From Candidatus Anaerostipes excrementavium (GTDB lineage Bacteria; Bacillota; Clostridia; Lachnospirales; Lachnospiraceae), in NCBI GenBank assembly GCA_019114985.1, contig DXEM01000035.1:33125-97124 (forward strand): 64,000 nt of DNA. Direction: 5' to 3'. How positions within the stretch are numbered: position 1 is the first letter of the stretch; each line of letters starts with the position of its first letter. Positions 1 to 7,739 of the stretch are shown here, piece by piece. Made by a program: the position numbers and the translations under genes. The notes under the pieces are model-generated. The model did no database searches and had not been told where the DNA came from. It worked only from the letters and a program-made list of their open reading frames with translations.

Positions 1-1
1 G

Positions 2-310
2 GGACGGCAGCATGTCTTATCTTTGGTAAAAGAATTAAACCGGGAAAAGAAGATCACAATCCTTATGGTCACACATCATATGGAAGAAGTTCTGCTGGCA
101 GATCGAATTATCGTCATGAGTGAAGGGAAGATTGTATCTGACGGAACACCAAAAGAAGTTTTTTCAAAAGTAGAGATGTTAAAAAGTTTGGGGCTGGAGG
201 TTCCTTATGCGGCGGAACTTGCCTATGAACTTCGAAAGGAAGGCGTGCCGCTGAGTGATGAGATTATAACGAAGGAAGAACTGGTGGAAGAATTATGTCA
301 ATTCGTTTAG
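2..310 (+). CDS. ecfA1: ECF transporter ATPase EcfA1, C-terminal part (5' end outside window)
   Basis: Energises uptake of vitamins and other micronutrients as one of two ATPases of an energy-coupling-factor transporter at the inner face of the membrane. Only the last ~100 codons are present; the frame is open to the left window edge. Visible is the switch (H-loop) motif VTHHMEEV followed by the strand IIVMSEGKIVSDGTP and the C-terminal ECF-type segment with VPYAAELAYELR, which is shared with the next gene. It overlaps ecfA2 by 16 bases, so the two are translationally coupled, and ecfT follows. The family assignment is firm because of the A1-A2-T gene order; the Walker motifs lie outside the window. 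Confidence 0.93.
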   Translation, partial: GRQHVLSLVKELNREKKITILMVTHHMEEVLLADRIIVMSEGKIVSDGTPKEVFSKVEMLKSLGLEVPYAAELAYELRKEGVPLSDEIITKEELVEELCQFV

Positions 311-1158
311 AACATGTCAATTATATATATGAAGAAAGCGGGGCGCGAACGAACCACGCACTGAAAGATGTCAATCTGGAAATACATCCGGGAGAATTTA
401 TCGGCGTAGTCGGTCACACAGGATCAGGGAAATCAACTTTGATTCAGCATTTGAATGGGCTGGTCAGACCATCCTCCGGCAGCGTATATTATAATGGGAA
501 GGACATCTTCGGAGATGACTTTCCGCTCCGGGAGCTTCGGGGGAAAGTGGGCGTATGTTTCCAATATCCGGAATATCAATTATTTGAAGCAACGGTACTG
601 GAAGATGTATGTTTTGGCCCGATGAATTTCGGAAAGAGCAAAGAAGAAGCAGAAGAAATTGCCAAAAAAGCGTTAAAAGACGTTGGCTTTCCGGAAGAAA
701 TGTTTCAAAAATCACCATTTGAACTGTCAGGAGGGCAAAAGCGCAGAGTGGCAATTGCCGGGATTCTTGCGATGGAACCGGAATATTTTGTGCTGGATGA
801 GCCGACAGCCGGGCTGGATCCGGCGGGCAGAGATCAGATTCTCGCCCTTTTAAGTGAACTTCATAGGAAAAAAGGGATGGCGATTCTTCTTGTCTCTCAT
901 AGTATGGAGGATGTAGCTTCCTATGCAGACCGGATCATCGTGATGAATCATGGGAAAGTCATGTACGACGGCGATAAAAGGGATGTATTTTCCCACGAAA
1001 AAGAATTGGAATCCATTGGCTTGTCCGTTCCTTTTGCACGTTCTCTGGCAAGTGATTTGAAAAAGAAAGGATTCCCGATTCGAGAAGACATTCTTACTTT
1101 GGAGGAAGCAAAAGAGGCAGTCATGGAAGTTTTAAGAAAGAAGCGAGACAAATGCTAA
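295..1158 (+). CDS. ecfA2: ECF transporter ATPase EcfA2
   Basis: Second ATPase of the energy-coupling-factor module. The 287-residue protein has Walker A GHTGSGKST at residues 40-48, a Q-loop in FQYPEYQ, the signature LSGGQKRR near residue 144, Walker B VLDEPTAGLD near 164 and the H-loop VSHSMED. The C-terminal extension with VPFARSLASDL matches EcfA1 and is typical of the ECF subgroup of ABC ATPases. The start overlaps ecfA1 by 16 bases and the end overlaps ecfT by 7, giving a tightly coupled operon. No substrate-binding S component is encoded nearby, so this is a group II module shared among several S components (known of the family; inferred here). Confidence 0.96.
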   Translation: MSIRLEHVNYIYEESGARTNHALKDVNLEIHPGEFIGVVGHTGSGKSTLIQHLNGLVRPSSGSVYYNGKDIFGDDFPLRELRGKVGVCFQYPEYQLFEATVLEDVCFGPMNFGKSKEEAEEIAKKALKDVGFPEEMFQKSPFELSGGQKRRVAIAGILAMEPEYFVLDEPTAGLDPAGRDQILALLSELHRKKGMAILLVSHSMEDVASYADRIIVMNHGKVMYDGDKRDVFSHEKELESIGLSVPFARSLASDLKKKGFPIREDILTLEEAKEAVMEVLRKKRDKC

Positions 1159-1964
1159 AAGACATTACAATAGGACAATATTATAACGCAGATTCCGTCA
1201 TTCATCGATTAGATCCAAGAGTGAAGCTGTTTGGAACACTGGTATACGTTGTGACGCTGTTTCTTCACAAATCACCGGTGAATTATACCATGTCGCTCTT
1301 ATTTTTGGTGTGCCTGATTGGATTGTCAACGGTTCCGATCTCCTATATTATCAAAGGATTGAAGGCAATCGCAGTCATTTTGGTTTTTTCTGTAGCAATT
1401 AATACGATCTTTATCACAGAGGGACAGGTTGTGATTCATGTCGGTTTTCTTCATATTACAGACGAAGGGTTAAAGACCGCATTTTATCTGGGTACCAGAC
1501 TGATCATGTTAGTCTTGGGAACTTCCCTCCTTACTTTTACAACGACACCGAATCAGCTGACAGACGGATTGGAAAAATCTTTGGGCTTTTTAAATAAAAT
1601 AAAGATTCCGGTTCATGAAATGGCGATGGTCATGTCCATTGCACTGCGCTTTATTCCGATTCTCACAGAGGAACTGGATAAGATCATGAAAGCCCAGACT
1701 GCAAGAGGAATCGACTTTGAGTCCGGCGGACTGATCAAAAGAATGAAAAGCATGGTACCGATCGTTGTCCCTTTATTTATCGCGGCATGCCGCCGCGCCA
1801 ATGATCTTGCGATGGCAATGGAATCCAGATGCTATCACGGCGGAGAAGGCAGAACGAAGCTAAAACCTCTTTGTTACCAGGGCAGGGATCTGGCCGCCTA
1901 TGTGATTCTGATTGCTTTTACAATATTTATGGTATATTTGAGCTTTTTCAGCCCTTGGAGATAG
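1152..1964 (+). CDS. ecfT: ECF transporter transmembrane protein EcfT
   Basis: Membrane scaffold that links the two ATPases to the substrate-binding S component. The 270 residues hold several hydrophobic stretches (about residues 25-60, 68-90, 105-130, 240-262) and the cytoplasmic coupling helices expected in EcfT: the Ala-Arg-Gly motif in MKAQTARGID near residue 180 and a second, degenerate one in AMESRCYHGG near 220. These contact the ATPase grooves in known structures. The start overlaps ecfA2 by 7 bases. truA begins 4 bases after the stop, so the core operon runs on. Confidence 0.94.
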   Translation: MLKDITIGQYYNADSVIHRLDPRVKLFGTLVYVVTLFLHKSPVNYTMSLLFLVCLIGLSTVPISYIIKGLKAIAVILVFSVAINTIFITEGQVVIHVGFLHITDEGLKTAFYLGTRLIMLVLGTSLLTFTTTPNQLTDGLEKSLGFLNKIKIPVHEMAMVMSIALRFIPILTEELDKIMKAQTARGIDFESGGLIKRMKSMVPIVVPLFIAACRRANDLAMAMESRCYHGGEGRTKLKPLCYQGRDLAAYVILIAFTIFMVYLSFFSPWR

Positions 1965-1967
1965 AAG

Positions 1968-2753
1968 ATGAAACGAATCAAATTAGAAGTAGCATATGAT
2001 GGAACTAATTACTGTGGCTGGCAGATCCAGCCAAAAGATATTACAATTGAAAAAATATTAAATGAACAATTAACGGAACTTCTAGGGGAAGAAATCACGG
2101 TCATTGGCGCCAGCCGAACGGATTCAGGCGTTCATGCATTGGGAAATGTGGCAGTATTTGATACAGATTCCAGGATACCCGGAGAGCGGATGGCGCATGC
2201 TCTCAATGCCAGGCTTCCGAAAGATATCGTGATTCAGTCATCCAAAGAAGTACCGAAGGATTTTCATCCGAGATTCCAGGAAACGAGGAAAACGTACGAA
2301 TACAGATTCTATCAGGCCCCTTATGATAATCCGCTGACCAGCAGGTATCATCATTTTGTATATGTCCCTCTGGACGTAGAGCGCATGCAGAAAGCCGCCC
2401 GGTATTTTGTGGGAAAACACTGTTTTGTCAGCCTTTGCAGCAGCAAGGCCCAGGTCACTTCGTTTGAACGAGAGATCTATTCCTGTCAAGTAAAACAGGA
2501 GGGGAAATACATTACCATGCAGGTGACCGGCAGCGGTTTCTTATACAATATGGTTCGTCTGATGGCAGGAACTCTATTGGAAATCGGAAGAGGCAGAAAA
2601 GAGCCGGAATGGGTCCGAGAGATACTGGAATCAGAAGAAAGAGTTCCGGTGGGACCAAAACTTCCGGCCAAAGGACTCACATTAATAAGAATTCAGTATA
2701 TGGAGGAAGAAAAAGATAATAAGGAAGGAAATACAACATGGGAAACAGTGTGA
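1968..2753 (+). CDS. truA: tRNA pseudouridine(38-40) synthase TruA
   Basis: Isomerises uridines 38-40 in the anticodon stem of many tRNAs. The 261-residue protein opens with the family stretch AYDGTNYCGWQ and carries the catalytic Asp52 in GASRTDSGVHALG. GSGFLYNMVRLMAGTLLEIGRG near the C-terminus is the other conserved block. The ribosome site GGAGATAGAAG lies just before the ATG. It follows ecfT by 4 bases and overlaps the next gene by 16 bases. The EcfA-EcfT-TruA-L13-S9 order is a widely conserved Firmicutes arrangement, so this is a core chromosomal gene. Confidence 0.97.
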   Translation: MKRIKLEVAYDGTNYCGWQIQPKDITIEKILNEQLTELLGEEITVIGASRTDSGVHALGNVAVFDTDSRIPGERMAHALNARLPKDIVIQSSKEVPKDFHPRFQETRKTYEYRFYQAPYDNPLTSRYHHFVYVPLDVERMQKAARYFVGKHCFVSLCSSKAQVTSFEREIYSCQVKQEGKYITMQVTGSGFLYNMVRLMAGTLLEIGRGRKEPEWVREILESEERVPVGPKLPAKGLTLIRIQYMEEEKDNKEGNTTWETV

Positions 2754-3664
2754 TTATCTTTGAGAAGCTCTTAGTTTTATTTGCATTCATGATCCTTGGG
2801 AGTCTAAGTTATAAGAAGAAATGGATCACTGATCAAGGAGCATCACAGATCTCCCGACTGATTGTAAATCTATTCAATCCTGCACTGATTATTACAGGAA
2901 TCACTTCTTCTGACGGTGCTTATACTTGGGACATTGTACTCATGAATTTTCTTCTCTCTATTTTGCTTTTTGCTGTATGGATCCTTCTCAGTCCTTTGAT
3001 TGTACGCATCCTAGACATAAAAAAAGATCTGAGAAATATGTATAGCGTTATGCTGATTTTCTCCAATCTTGGATTTATGGGAATCCCATTGGTCGATGCA
3101 TTGTATGGGAAAACAGCAATCTTTCTTGTAGGTACGTATATATTAGCTTTTAATATCTTATTCTATACCTATGGAATTTACTTGTTTGAAAAAGAAAAGG
3201 CACAGGGAGCTTTTCATTTCCAATGGAAAAAGCTGATGAACCCAGGCGTTTTCGCCTGCCTGGTTTCGTTATCCCTATTTTGTATGCAGTTAAAGCTTCC
3301 GGATACGGCGGTCACGTTTTTGGATTACCTGGGAAATGCAGCAGTTCCCTTGTCCATGATGATGACAGGAGTATCCCTGGCGCAGATGTCGCTGCGGGAA
3401 GTATTTAGCGATTGGAAAATGTATCAGTTTACCTTTGTCAAGATGTTGGTTGTTCCGATCCTTGTCGCTTTGGTTGTTCGAAATTTTGGACTAAATCCGA
3501 CCATCGCAGGCATCTTTGTATTAATGTTTGGAATGCCCAATGGAAGCATGCCGGTCATGCTGGCGGTAGACTATGGTATGGACAGTTCGATCTGCAGCAG
3601 AGGAATCGTTCTGACCACACTTTTATCATTGATTACACTGCCAATCGTGACTTATTTTATCTAA
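2738..3664 (+). CDS. AEC (auxin efflux carrier) family transporter
   Basis: Predicted secondary transporter of the AEC family (Mem_trans fold), whose bacterial members move organic acids such as malate or malonate. The 308 residues consist almost entirely of hydrophobic helices, about ten, with the amphipathic break in the middle and the family-like end segment GMPNGSMPVMLAVDYGMD. The ribosome site AAGGAAGG precedes the ATG. The gene overlaps truA by 16 bases, so it is probably cotranscribed with it, but it lies between truA and rplM where other genomes have no gene, suggesting local insertion. The substrate cannot be read from the sequence. Confidence 0.85.
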   Translation: MGNSVIIFEKLLVLFAFMILGSLSYKKKWITDQGASQISRLIVNLFNPALIITGITSSDGAYTWDIVLMNFLLSILLFAVWILLSPLIVRILDIKKDLRNMYSVMLIFSNLGFMGIPLVDALYGKTAIFLVGTYILAFNILFYTYGIYLFEKEKAQGAFHFQWKKLMNPGVFACLVSLSLFCMQLKLPDTAVTFLDYLGNAAVPLSMMMTGVSLAQMSLREVFSDWKMYQFTFVKMLVVPILVALVVRNFGLNPTIAGIFVLMFGMPNGSMPVMLAVDYGMDSSICSRGIVLTTLLSLITLPIVTYFI

Positions 3665-3707
3665 GGGACTTCCGGCTCTTTTTCAGTCAAATTTGGTAAA
3701 AATTCTA

Positions 3708-3736
3708 TTGACACGCCCGAGTCCGTGTTATATAAT
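3708..3736 (+). promoter_or_regulatory. Consensus sigma-A promoter for rplM-rpsI
   Basis: TTGACA at 3708-3713 and TATAAT at 3731-3736 are separated by exactly 17 bases, a perfect match to the housekeeping promoter consensus. It explains strong expression of the two ribosomal protein genes. Confidence 0.93.
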
Positions 3737-3749
3737 ATAAAACTGTGAC

Positions 3750-3831
3750 ATGAGGGAAAATACTACCCCAAAGCCCCGGTGGGAGTATTTCAATATAGAC
3801 ACAAGGATTGATAATATTAAGGAGGAACACC
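3750..3831 (+). promoter_or_regulatory. Probable L13 leader (autoregulatory 5' UTR)
   Basis: Between the promoter and the rplM start lies an untranslated leader of about 90 bases. It contains a hairpin with arms AAATACT (3758-3764) and AGTATTT (3784-3790), extended by CCC/GGG pairs. Leaders with a hairpin ahead of rplM bind L13 and repress the operon in Firmicutes (family knowledge, Rfam L13_leader). The match here is by position and structure only. The ribosome site AAGGAGGA follows just before the start codon. Confidence 0.55.
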
Positions 3832-4266
3832 ATGAAAAGTTTTATGGCCAGCCCATCAACAATTGAGAGAGAATGGTATGTAGTTGACGCTACAGGACAT
3901 ACATTAGGACGTTTGACATCTGAGATTGCAAAAATTTTAAGAGGAAAGAACAAACCAACTTATACACCGCATATCGACACAGGAGATCACGTGATCGTTG
4001 TCAATGCAGACAAGATCAAAGTAACTGGTAAGAAATTAGACCAGAAGATCTACTATCGTCATTCTGACTATGTTGGTGGAATGAAAGAACAGACATTAAG
4101 AGAGAAGTTAGCGAAAAAACCTGAAGACGTAATTTATCTTGCAGTAAAGGGTATGCTTCCAAAAGGTCCTTTAGGAAGAAAGATGATTAAAAAGCTTCAC
4201 GTATATGCAGGCCCAGAGCACAAGAATCAGGCTCAGCAGCCAAAAGCATTAGAGATCAAGTATTAA
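3832..4266 (+). CDS. rplM: 50S ribosomal protein L13
   Basis: Large-subunit protein that binds 23S rRNA early in assembly. The 144-residue product has the typical N-terminal [16 protein letters not shown] block and [12 protein letters not shown] near residue 115. An in-frame codon 24 bases upstream would add eight residues, but AAGGAGGA sits at the right distance from the ATG at 3832, and the family begins at this point. rpsI follows after 22 bases. The pair is a conserved two-gene operon. Confidence 0.98.
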   Translation: MKSFMASPSTIEREWYVVDATGHTLGRLTSEIAKILRGKNKPTYTPHIDTGDHVIVVNADKIKVTGKKLDQKIYYRHSDYVGGMKEQTLREKLAKKPEDVIYLAVKGMLPKGPLGRKMIKKLHVYAGPEHKNQAQQPKALEIKY

Positions 4267-4288
4267 TTAGAAGAAGGAGGACGAAGAA

Positions 4289-4681
4289 GTGGCTACAGCA
4301 AAATATTATGGAACAGGAAGAAGAAAAAGCAGCGTTGCCAGAGTATATTTAGTACCTGGAACAGGAAAAATCACGATCAATAAAAGAGATATTGATGAAT
4401 ATTTAGGATTAGAAACATTAAAAGTAGTTGTACGTCAGCCATTGGTTGCTACAGATACTCTTGATAAATATGATGTATTAGTCAATGTTCATGGTGGAGG
4501 ATTTACAGGACAGGCTGGAGCAATCCGTCACGGAATCTCCAGAGCTTTATTACAGGTAGACGGCGACTTCCGTCCGGTACTGAAAAAAGCCGGATTCTTA
4601 ACAAGAGACCCAAGAATGAAAGAAAGAAAGAAACCAGGTCTCAGAAAAGCACGTCGCGCACCACAGTTTTCAAAGAGATAG
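4289..4681 (+). CDS. rpsI: 30S ribosomal protein S9
   Basis: Small-subunit protein whose C-terminal tail reaches the P-site tRNA. The 130 residues begin at a GTG preceded by AGAAGGAGGACGAAGAA. The family blocks [14 protein letters not shown] at the start, [19 protein letters not shown] in the middle and the C-terminal [11 protein letters not shown] are all present, including the terminal Lys-Arg of the tail. It is cotranscribed with rplM and followed by a strong hairpin terminator. Confidence 0.98.
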   Translation: MATAKYYGTGRRKSSVARVYLVPGTGKITINKRDIDEYLGLETLKVVVRQPLVATDTLDKYDVLVNVHGGGFTGQAGAIRHGISRALLQVDGDFRPVLKKAGFLTRDPRMKERKKPGLRKARRAPQFSKR

Positions 4682-4847
4682 TATTATCTGCGGAATGCGG
4701 ATATATGGAAAAGAAGCCTACGACAAGCAGAAAGTTTGTCGTAGGTTTCTTTTGTATATCCGCGATTCCATAGGAATCTGAGATGAGCGAGAAGAAGAGA
4801 GCGGAGCGAACGGATTCGAGCTTAGATCAGAATTCCGCAGATAATAC
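4681..4847. repeat. Intergenic palindromic repeat unit 1
   Basis: A perfect 16-bp inverted repeat (4681-4696 and 4832-4847) encloses the rpsI terminator and a nested pair of inverted GCGGATATA arms (about 4697-4705 and 4755-4763). The right half, from about 4769, is purine-rich with GAGCGA-type motifs and resembles unit 2 at 4898-4963. Together with the toxin promoter region this accounts for the 395-base stretch without a gene between rpsI and the small toxin. No transposase is encoded inside. Confidence 0.6.
4716..4755 (+). terminator. Rho-independent terminator after rpsI
   Basis: Arms CCTACGACAA (about 4717-4726) and TTGTCGTAGG (4736-4745) form a 10-bp stem, followed by a T-rich run to 4753. 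It ends the L13/S9 transcript. Confidence 0.85.
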
Positions 4848-4897
4848 GAAGGAAATGCATACGCATTCATGGGGCTTTTGTTATACATTTTTTCGTT

Positions 4898-4963
4898 CAT
4901 AGGAACGCAAGAATGATCGAGATGAAGCGAAGCGGAATCGAGATGGGCTTGCGTTCGCAGATA
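4898..4963. repeat. Intergenic palindromic repeat unit 2
   Basis: Arms GAACGCAAG (4903-4911) and CTTGCGTTC (4948-4956) are perfect inverted repeats flanking a purine-rich centre with GATCGAGATGAAGCGAAGCGG. It shares CATAGGAA at its left and CGCAGATAA at its right with unit 1, so the two look like diverged members of one repeat family. Confidence 0.5.
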
Positions 4964-5076
4964 ACTGTAATTAAAGGATTGTTTCTGTTCTATGAAATAT
5001 GATATATTTTCTATATGAAGCATTCGTGTTACAGGGTGGCTGACCTCTATTTTTACATAGAATGGGGGTGGTGCTG

Positions 5077-5169
5077 ATGGACAAAAAACCGTTTGATTTT
5101 AAAGACCTCATGGCATTTGGTATGTTCATTCTTGCATTGCTGACATTCGTTTTTACGTTTTTGAAGTAA
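5077..5169 (+). CDS. Holin-like type I toxin peptide (Hol_Tox-like)
   Basis: A 30-residue peptide with a charged start (MDKKPFDFKDL) and one hydrophobic helix (about residues 12-29) ending in Lys. It resembles the putative holin-like toxins of Firmicutes, membrane peptides of type I toxin-antitoxin loci. The ribosome site GGGGGTGG lies 6 bases upstream. A candidate promoter (TTGTTT at 4979, TATATT at 5003) precedes it. A hairpin (5189-5222) follows the stop and an antisense promoter faces it. The length is ordinary for the family. Toxicity is inferred, not shown. Confidence 0.7.
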   Translation: MDKKPFDFKDLMAFGMFILALLTFVFTFLK

Positions 5170-5184
5170 TGCTGTTTGCATAGA

Positions 5185-5277
5185 AAAACCACCCTCATAA
5201 CTTTGACCGGTTTTCGGGGTGGCATTTTCTATGTTTCCTTATGAGGTCAACCTCTTGTGGCGGTTGCTCCTTTTTCT
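5185..5277 (-). ncRNA. Putative antisense antitoxin RNA
   Basis: Predicted from the minus-strand promoter at 5284-5312 to the hairpin at 5189-5222 (CCACCCT / GGGGTGG arms), which has T-rich sequence on its left for the minus strand and is thus bidirectional. The RNA would overlap the toxin mRNA tail, the arrangement known from TxpA/RatA-type systems. Exact ends are inferred. Confidence 0.4.
5189..5228. terminator. Bidirectional terminator between toxin and antisense RNA
   Basis: CCACCCT (5189-5195) pairs with GGGGTGG (5216-5222), with runs of A before and T after, so it can stop transcription in both directions. Confidence 0.6.
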
Positions 5278-5283
5278 ATCTAT

Positions 5284-5312
5284 AATATAGCATATCTCGT
5301 GATAGGATTCAA
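5284..5312 (-). promoter_or_regulatory. Promoter of a putative antisense antitoxin RNA
   Basis: On the minus strand, TTGAAT (plus 5307-5312) and TATATT (plus 5284-5289) are 17 bases apart. Transcription from here runs leftward into the 3' end of the holin-like toxin gene. Confidence 0.5.
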
Positions 5313-5348
5313 GAGACGTTACAAGATAGCAACGTGTGCAAATTATAG

Positions 5349-5669
5349 TTAGAAGGTTTTAGGAAAGCGGACAACAGCGTGGACGCTGATACAGTCAATG
5401 ACGCAACAGCGTTTCTGGAAACATTCTTTAAGCTCTACCCGACTGCTACGGAAACAGAGCTTGCCTATTATGTGGCGGGAAATGCCCTTGGACCGATAAA
5501 CGGAGACTATCTCTACTCTGAATTAGTCAATCCAGTGTTCACGGCTGACGGGGACAATGTGAAAGTTAAGGTTGCCGTGAAATTCATAGATAATCAAACA
5601 AAGGCGACGCAGATTTCACAGTATGAGCTGACGCTACATAAGGATGGAAATTGGAAGATTGTAGGATAA
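5349..5669 (+). pseudogene. C-terminal fragment of conjugal transfer protein TcpC (Tn916 Orf13-like)
   Basis: About 105 codons of the C-terminal domain of TcpC, a membrane-anchored channel protein of Tn916-type conjugation. Recognisable blocks are DATAFLETFFKLYPTATE, ELVNPVFTADGDNVKVKV and the end LHKDGNWKIVG. A stop codon at 5346-5348 closes the frame upstream; the N-terminal membrane domain is absent and no convincing start or ribosome site exists (a GTG at 5379 is internal to the family sequence). It therefore marks a deletion junction near 5350. Its presence shows that a complete conjugative element once stood here. Confidence 0.75.
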
Positions 5670-5797
5670 CAAATATGATTTTTATTGGCCAATGAGAAAT
5701 TTAATGGATAACCGCTTTTGCATGGTGTTGTACTGCGCTTTTCTCTTTATAGATAGCGATACAAGAGCGGAAACTGCAAGCAAATAGAACAGTAATG

Positions 5798-5826
5798 TTG
5801 ACGAGGAAGCAAAAAGAGATTATAAT
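5798..5826 (+). promoter_or_regulatory. Promoter of marR with overlapping operator box
   Basis: TTGACG (5798-5803) and TATAAT (5821-5826) are 17 bases apart. The spacer starts with GAGGAAGCA, the same box found near the promoter of the following efflux gene, a likely site for autorepression. Confidence 0.75.
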
Positions 5827-5849
5827 CTATGCAGATAGGAGGTTGTTAT

Positions 5850-6338
5850 ATGAATAAAGGCGAAGAAATTTTAAATATTTGTTGGGATACATTTCAGAAA
5901 AAAATGTGTCTTGAGAGTTTTTTTCTCAAGCAAAATTTAAAAGAGTATAAACCATCTGAAATACACTGTATTCAGTATGTGGGTGATAATCCTAATGTAA
6001 ATGTAACCAAACTTGCTGACGCATTTAACATGACAACTGGCGGTGTTACAAAACTCACAAAAAGGCTGATTGGGAAAAAACTTTTAAGTACACATAAAAG
6101 TCTTGATAATAAAAAAGAAATTTATTTTACTCTTTCGGATAAAGGAAAAGAAATTTACAATATTCACCATATACTGGATATTCAATTTCAACAGAGAGAT
6201 AAAAAAATTTTTGATACTATTACGGACGAAACGTATACAGCGATTTTAAATTTTTTTGGTGTATACTCCAAACATTTAGATGAAGAACTTGAAAAAGCAG
6301 GAATTGACACACATTCCGGCGTCATTAATAAATTATAG
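5850..6338 (+). CDS. MarR family transcriptional regulator
   Basis: 162-residue winged-helix regulator, almost certainly of the adjacent efflux gene. The DNA-binding region spans about residues 35-100, with recognition helix VTKLADAFNMTTGGVTKLTKR and wing LSTHKSLDNKKEIYFTLSDKGK. Helices at both ends form the dimer interface as usual for MarR. The ATG at 5850 is chosen because AGGAGG lies 7 bases upstream; an earlier in-frame codon at 5829 overlaps that site. It sits in the slot where Tn916 carries tet(M). A hairpin terminator separates it from the efflux gene, which has its own promoter. The inducer is unknown. Confidence 0.88.
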   Translation: MNKGEEILNICWDTFQKKMCLESFFLKQNLKEYKPSEIHCIQYVGDNPNVNVTKLADAFNMTTGGVTKLTKRLIGKKLLSTHKSLDNKKEIYFTLSDKGKEIYNIHHILDIQFQQRDKKIFDTITDETYTAILNFFGVYSKHLDEELEKAGIDTHSGVINKL

Positions 6339-6344
6339 CAGATT

Positions 6345-6377
6345 AGCAGTCCCACATAAAAATGGGACTGCTTTTTT
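6345..6377 (+). terminator. Rho-independent terminator after marR
   Basis: AGCAGTCCCA (6345-6354) pairs perfectly with TGGGACTGCT (6363-6372), followed by a run of T. Confidence 0.9.
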
Positions 6378-6450
6378 ACTTCTGAGGAAGAAAAAATGTT
6401 GACAAGGAAGCAAAATGGCGTTATGATTATATCGCTTCCGAGGAAGCAAT
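6378..6450 (+). promoter_or_regulatory. Promoter and candidate MarR operators of the MFS gene
   Basis: TTGACA (6399-6404) and TATGAT (6422-6427) are 17 bases apart. Three related boxes surround them: CTTCTGAGGAAG (about 6380-6391), AGGAAGCAA in the spacer (6405-6413) and the palindrome GCTTCCGAGGAAGC (about 6433-6446) downstream of the -10. The same half site lies in the marR promoter. Confidence 0.65.
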
Positions 6451-6473
6451 ATGATTATAGGAGGATAAAATAT

Positions 6474-7739
6474 ATGACAAAACATAGTTCTAAGTTTTCA
6501 AAGGATTTTATATTAATGGCGATAGGACAAATTATTTCGTTATTTGGTAATCAAATTCTTCGTTTTGCATTCCCATTATACTTGCTGAACCAGACGGGTT
6601 CAGCTGCTTTGTTTGGAACAATTTCGGCGATTTCATTTATTCCTATGATTTTGCTGTTCCCGATTGGCGGTATTATTGCCGACCGTGTAAACAAAAGAAA
6701 TATCATGGTAATTCTTGATTTCAGTACATCTGCATTGGTATTTGTGTTCTCTATAACAGCAAAAGATTATAACATCGTTCCGCTGATTGCTGCGGCAATG
6801 CTGTTTCTCTATGCTATACAGGGAGCATATCAACCCGCAGTACAGGCAAGTATTCCAGTGCTTGTGGATAACGAACACATGATGGCGGCAAATTCTATTA
6901 TTGATATGATAAGCTCTCTTGCAAATATGCTGGGACCAGTTTTAGGCGGCTTACTTTATGCTTCTGTTGGACTTTCGCCTATTTTGCATATCAGTGCCAT
7001 ATGCTTCTTTGCTTCTGCGGTTATGGAGATTTTCATTCATATCCCATTCCGAAAGAGAAAACATACCGGAAGTATGGTTGTTTCCGGAGTTCGAGATATG
7101 AAAGAAAGTTTTCATTTCCTTATTCGTAAAAAACCTATGCTTCTGAAAATTGCCATCTCATATGGAACCATTAGCCTGCTTCTCTGTTCATTGTTCAATA
7201 TTGCATTGCCTGTATTGTTCACACAAGAGTTAGGCTTTTCAGAAGATGTTGCAAATGCACTTTACGGATATTCACAAGGTGCGATAGCAGTTGGAAGTAT
7301 CGTAGGCGGTGTACTTGCTGGAATATTATCCCGTCGATTAAAAGCACATACAATACCGTACAATATTATTGGATGTGCTTTGTGTATCTTGATAAGTGGA
7401 ATTGCGTTGAAAATGTTGCCGTCTGCTATGGGAATTTTCGTTGTGTTGACTGTAAGTTGTAGTGTGTTAATGATATTATCCACATTATTTCAGATACAGA
7501 TGATGTCTTATGTTCAAATCTTAACTCCTGATGATTTGATTGGGAAAGTTATTTCCTGTATCATTTGTATCTGCATGTGTTCAAATCCAATAGGTCAATT
7601 CATTTATGGATTTGTTTTTGAGCATATTGGAAAATACAGCTATCTACCATTTTGCTTTGCCTCAGTTATTGTTATCATTATAGGGCTTTTCAGCCATAAA
7701 CTATTTATGACAGTGGAAAATGAATTAAAGCAAAGTTAG
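6474..7739 (+). CDS. MFS efflux transporter (macrolide-efflux-like, DHA3 type)
   Basis: 421-residue major facilitator protein with about twelve membrane helices. The N-terminus (KDFILMAIGQIISLFGNQI) and the loop GGIIADRVNKRN after helix 2 match the MFS_3/DHA3 group that includes Mef-type macrolide pumps. The ATG at 6474 follows AGGAGGATAAAATAT; a longer frame beginning at 6396 would start inside the promoter. Its position behind a MarR gene inside a Tn916-like remnant suggests drug or host-compound efflux, but the substrate is not readable from the sequence. It has its own promoter and operator boxes shared with marR. Confidence 0.85.
   Translation: MTKHSSKFSKDFILMAIGQIISLFGNQILRFAFPLYLLNQTGSAALFGTISAISFIPMILLFPIGGIIADRVNKRNIMVILDFSTSALVFVFSITAKDYNIVPLIAAAMLFLYAIQGAYQPAVQASIPVLVDNEHMMAANSIIDMISSLANMLGPVLGGLLYASVGLSPILHISAICFFASAVMEIFIHIPFRKRKHTGSMVVSGVRDMKESFHFLIRKKPMLLKIAISYGTISLLLCSLFNIALPVLFTQELGFSEDVANALYGYSQGAIAVGSIVGGVLAGILSRRLKAHTIPYNIIGCALCILISGIALKMLPSAMGIFVVLTVSCSVLMILSTLFQIQMMSYVQILTPDDLIGKVISCIICICMCSNPIGQFIYGFVFEHIGKYSYLPFCFASVIVIIIGLFSHKLFMTVENELKQS

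Noticed and set aside
3223..3699. Additional plus-strand frames inside the AEC transporter gene
   Set aside because: They lie within the transporter gene in another frame and lack start signals.
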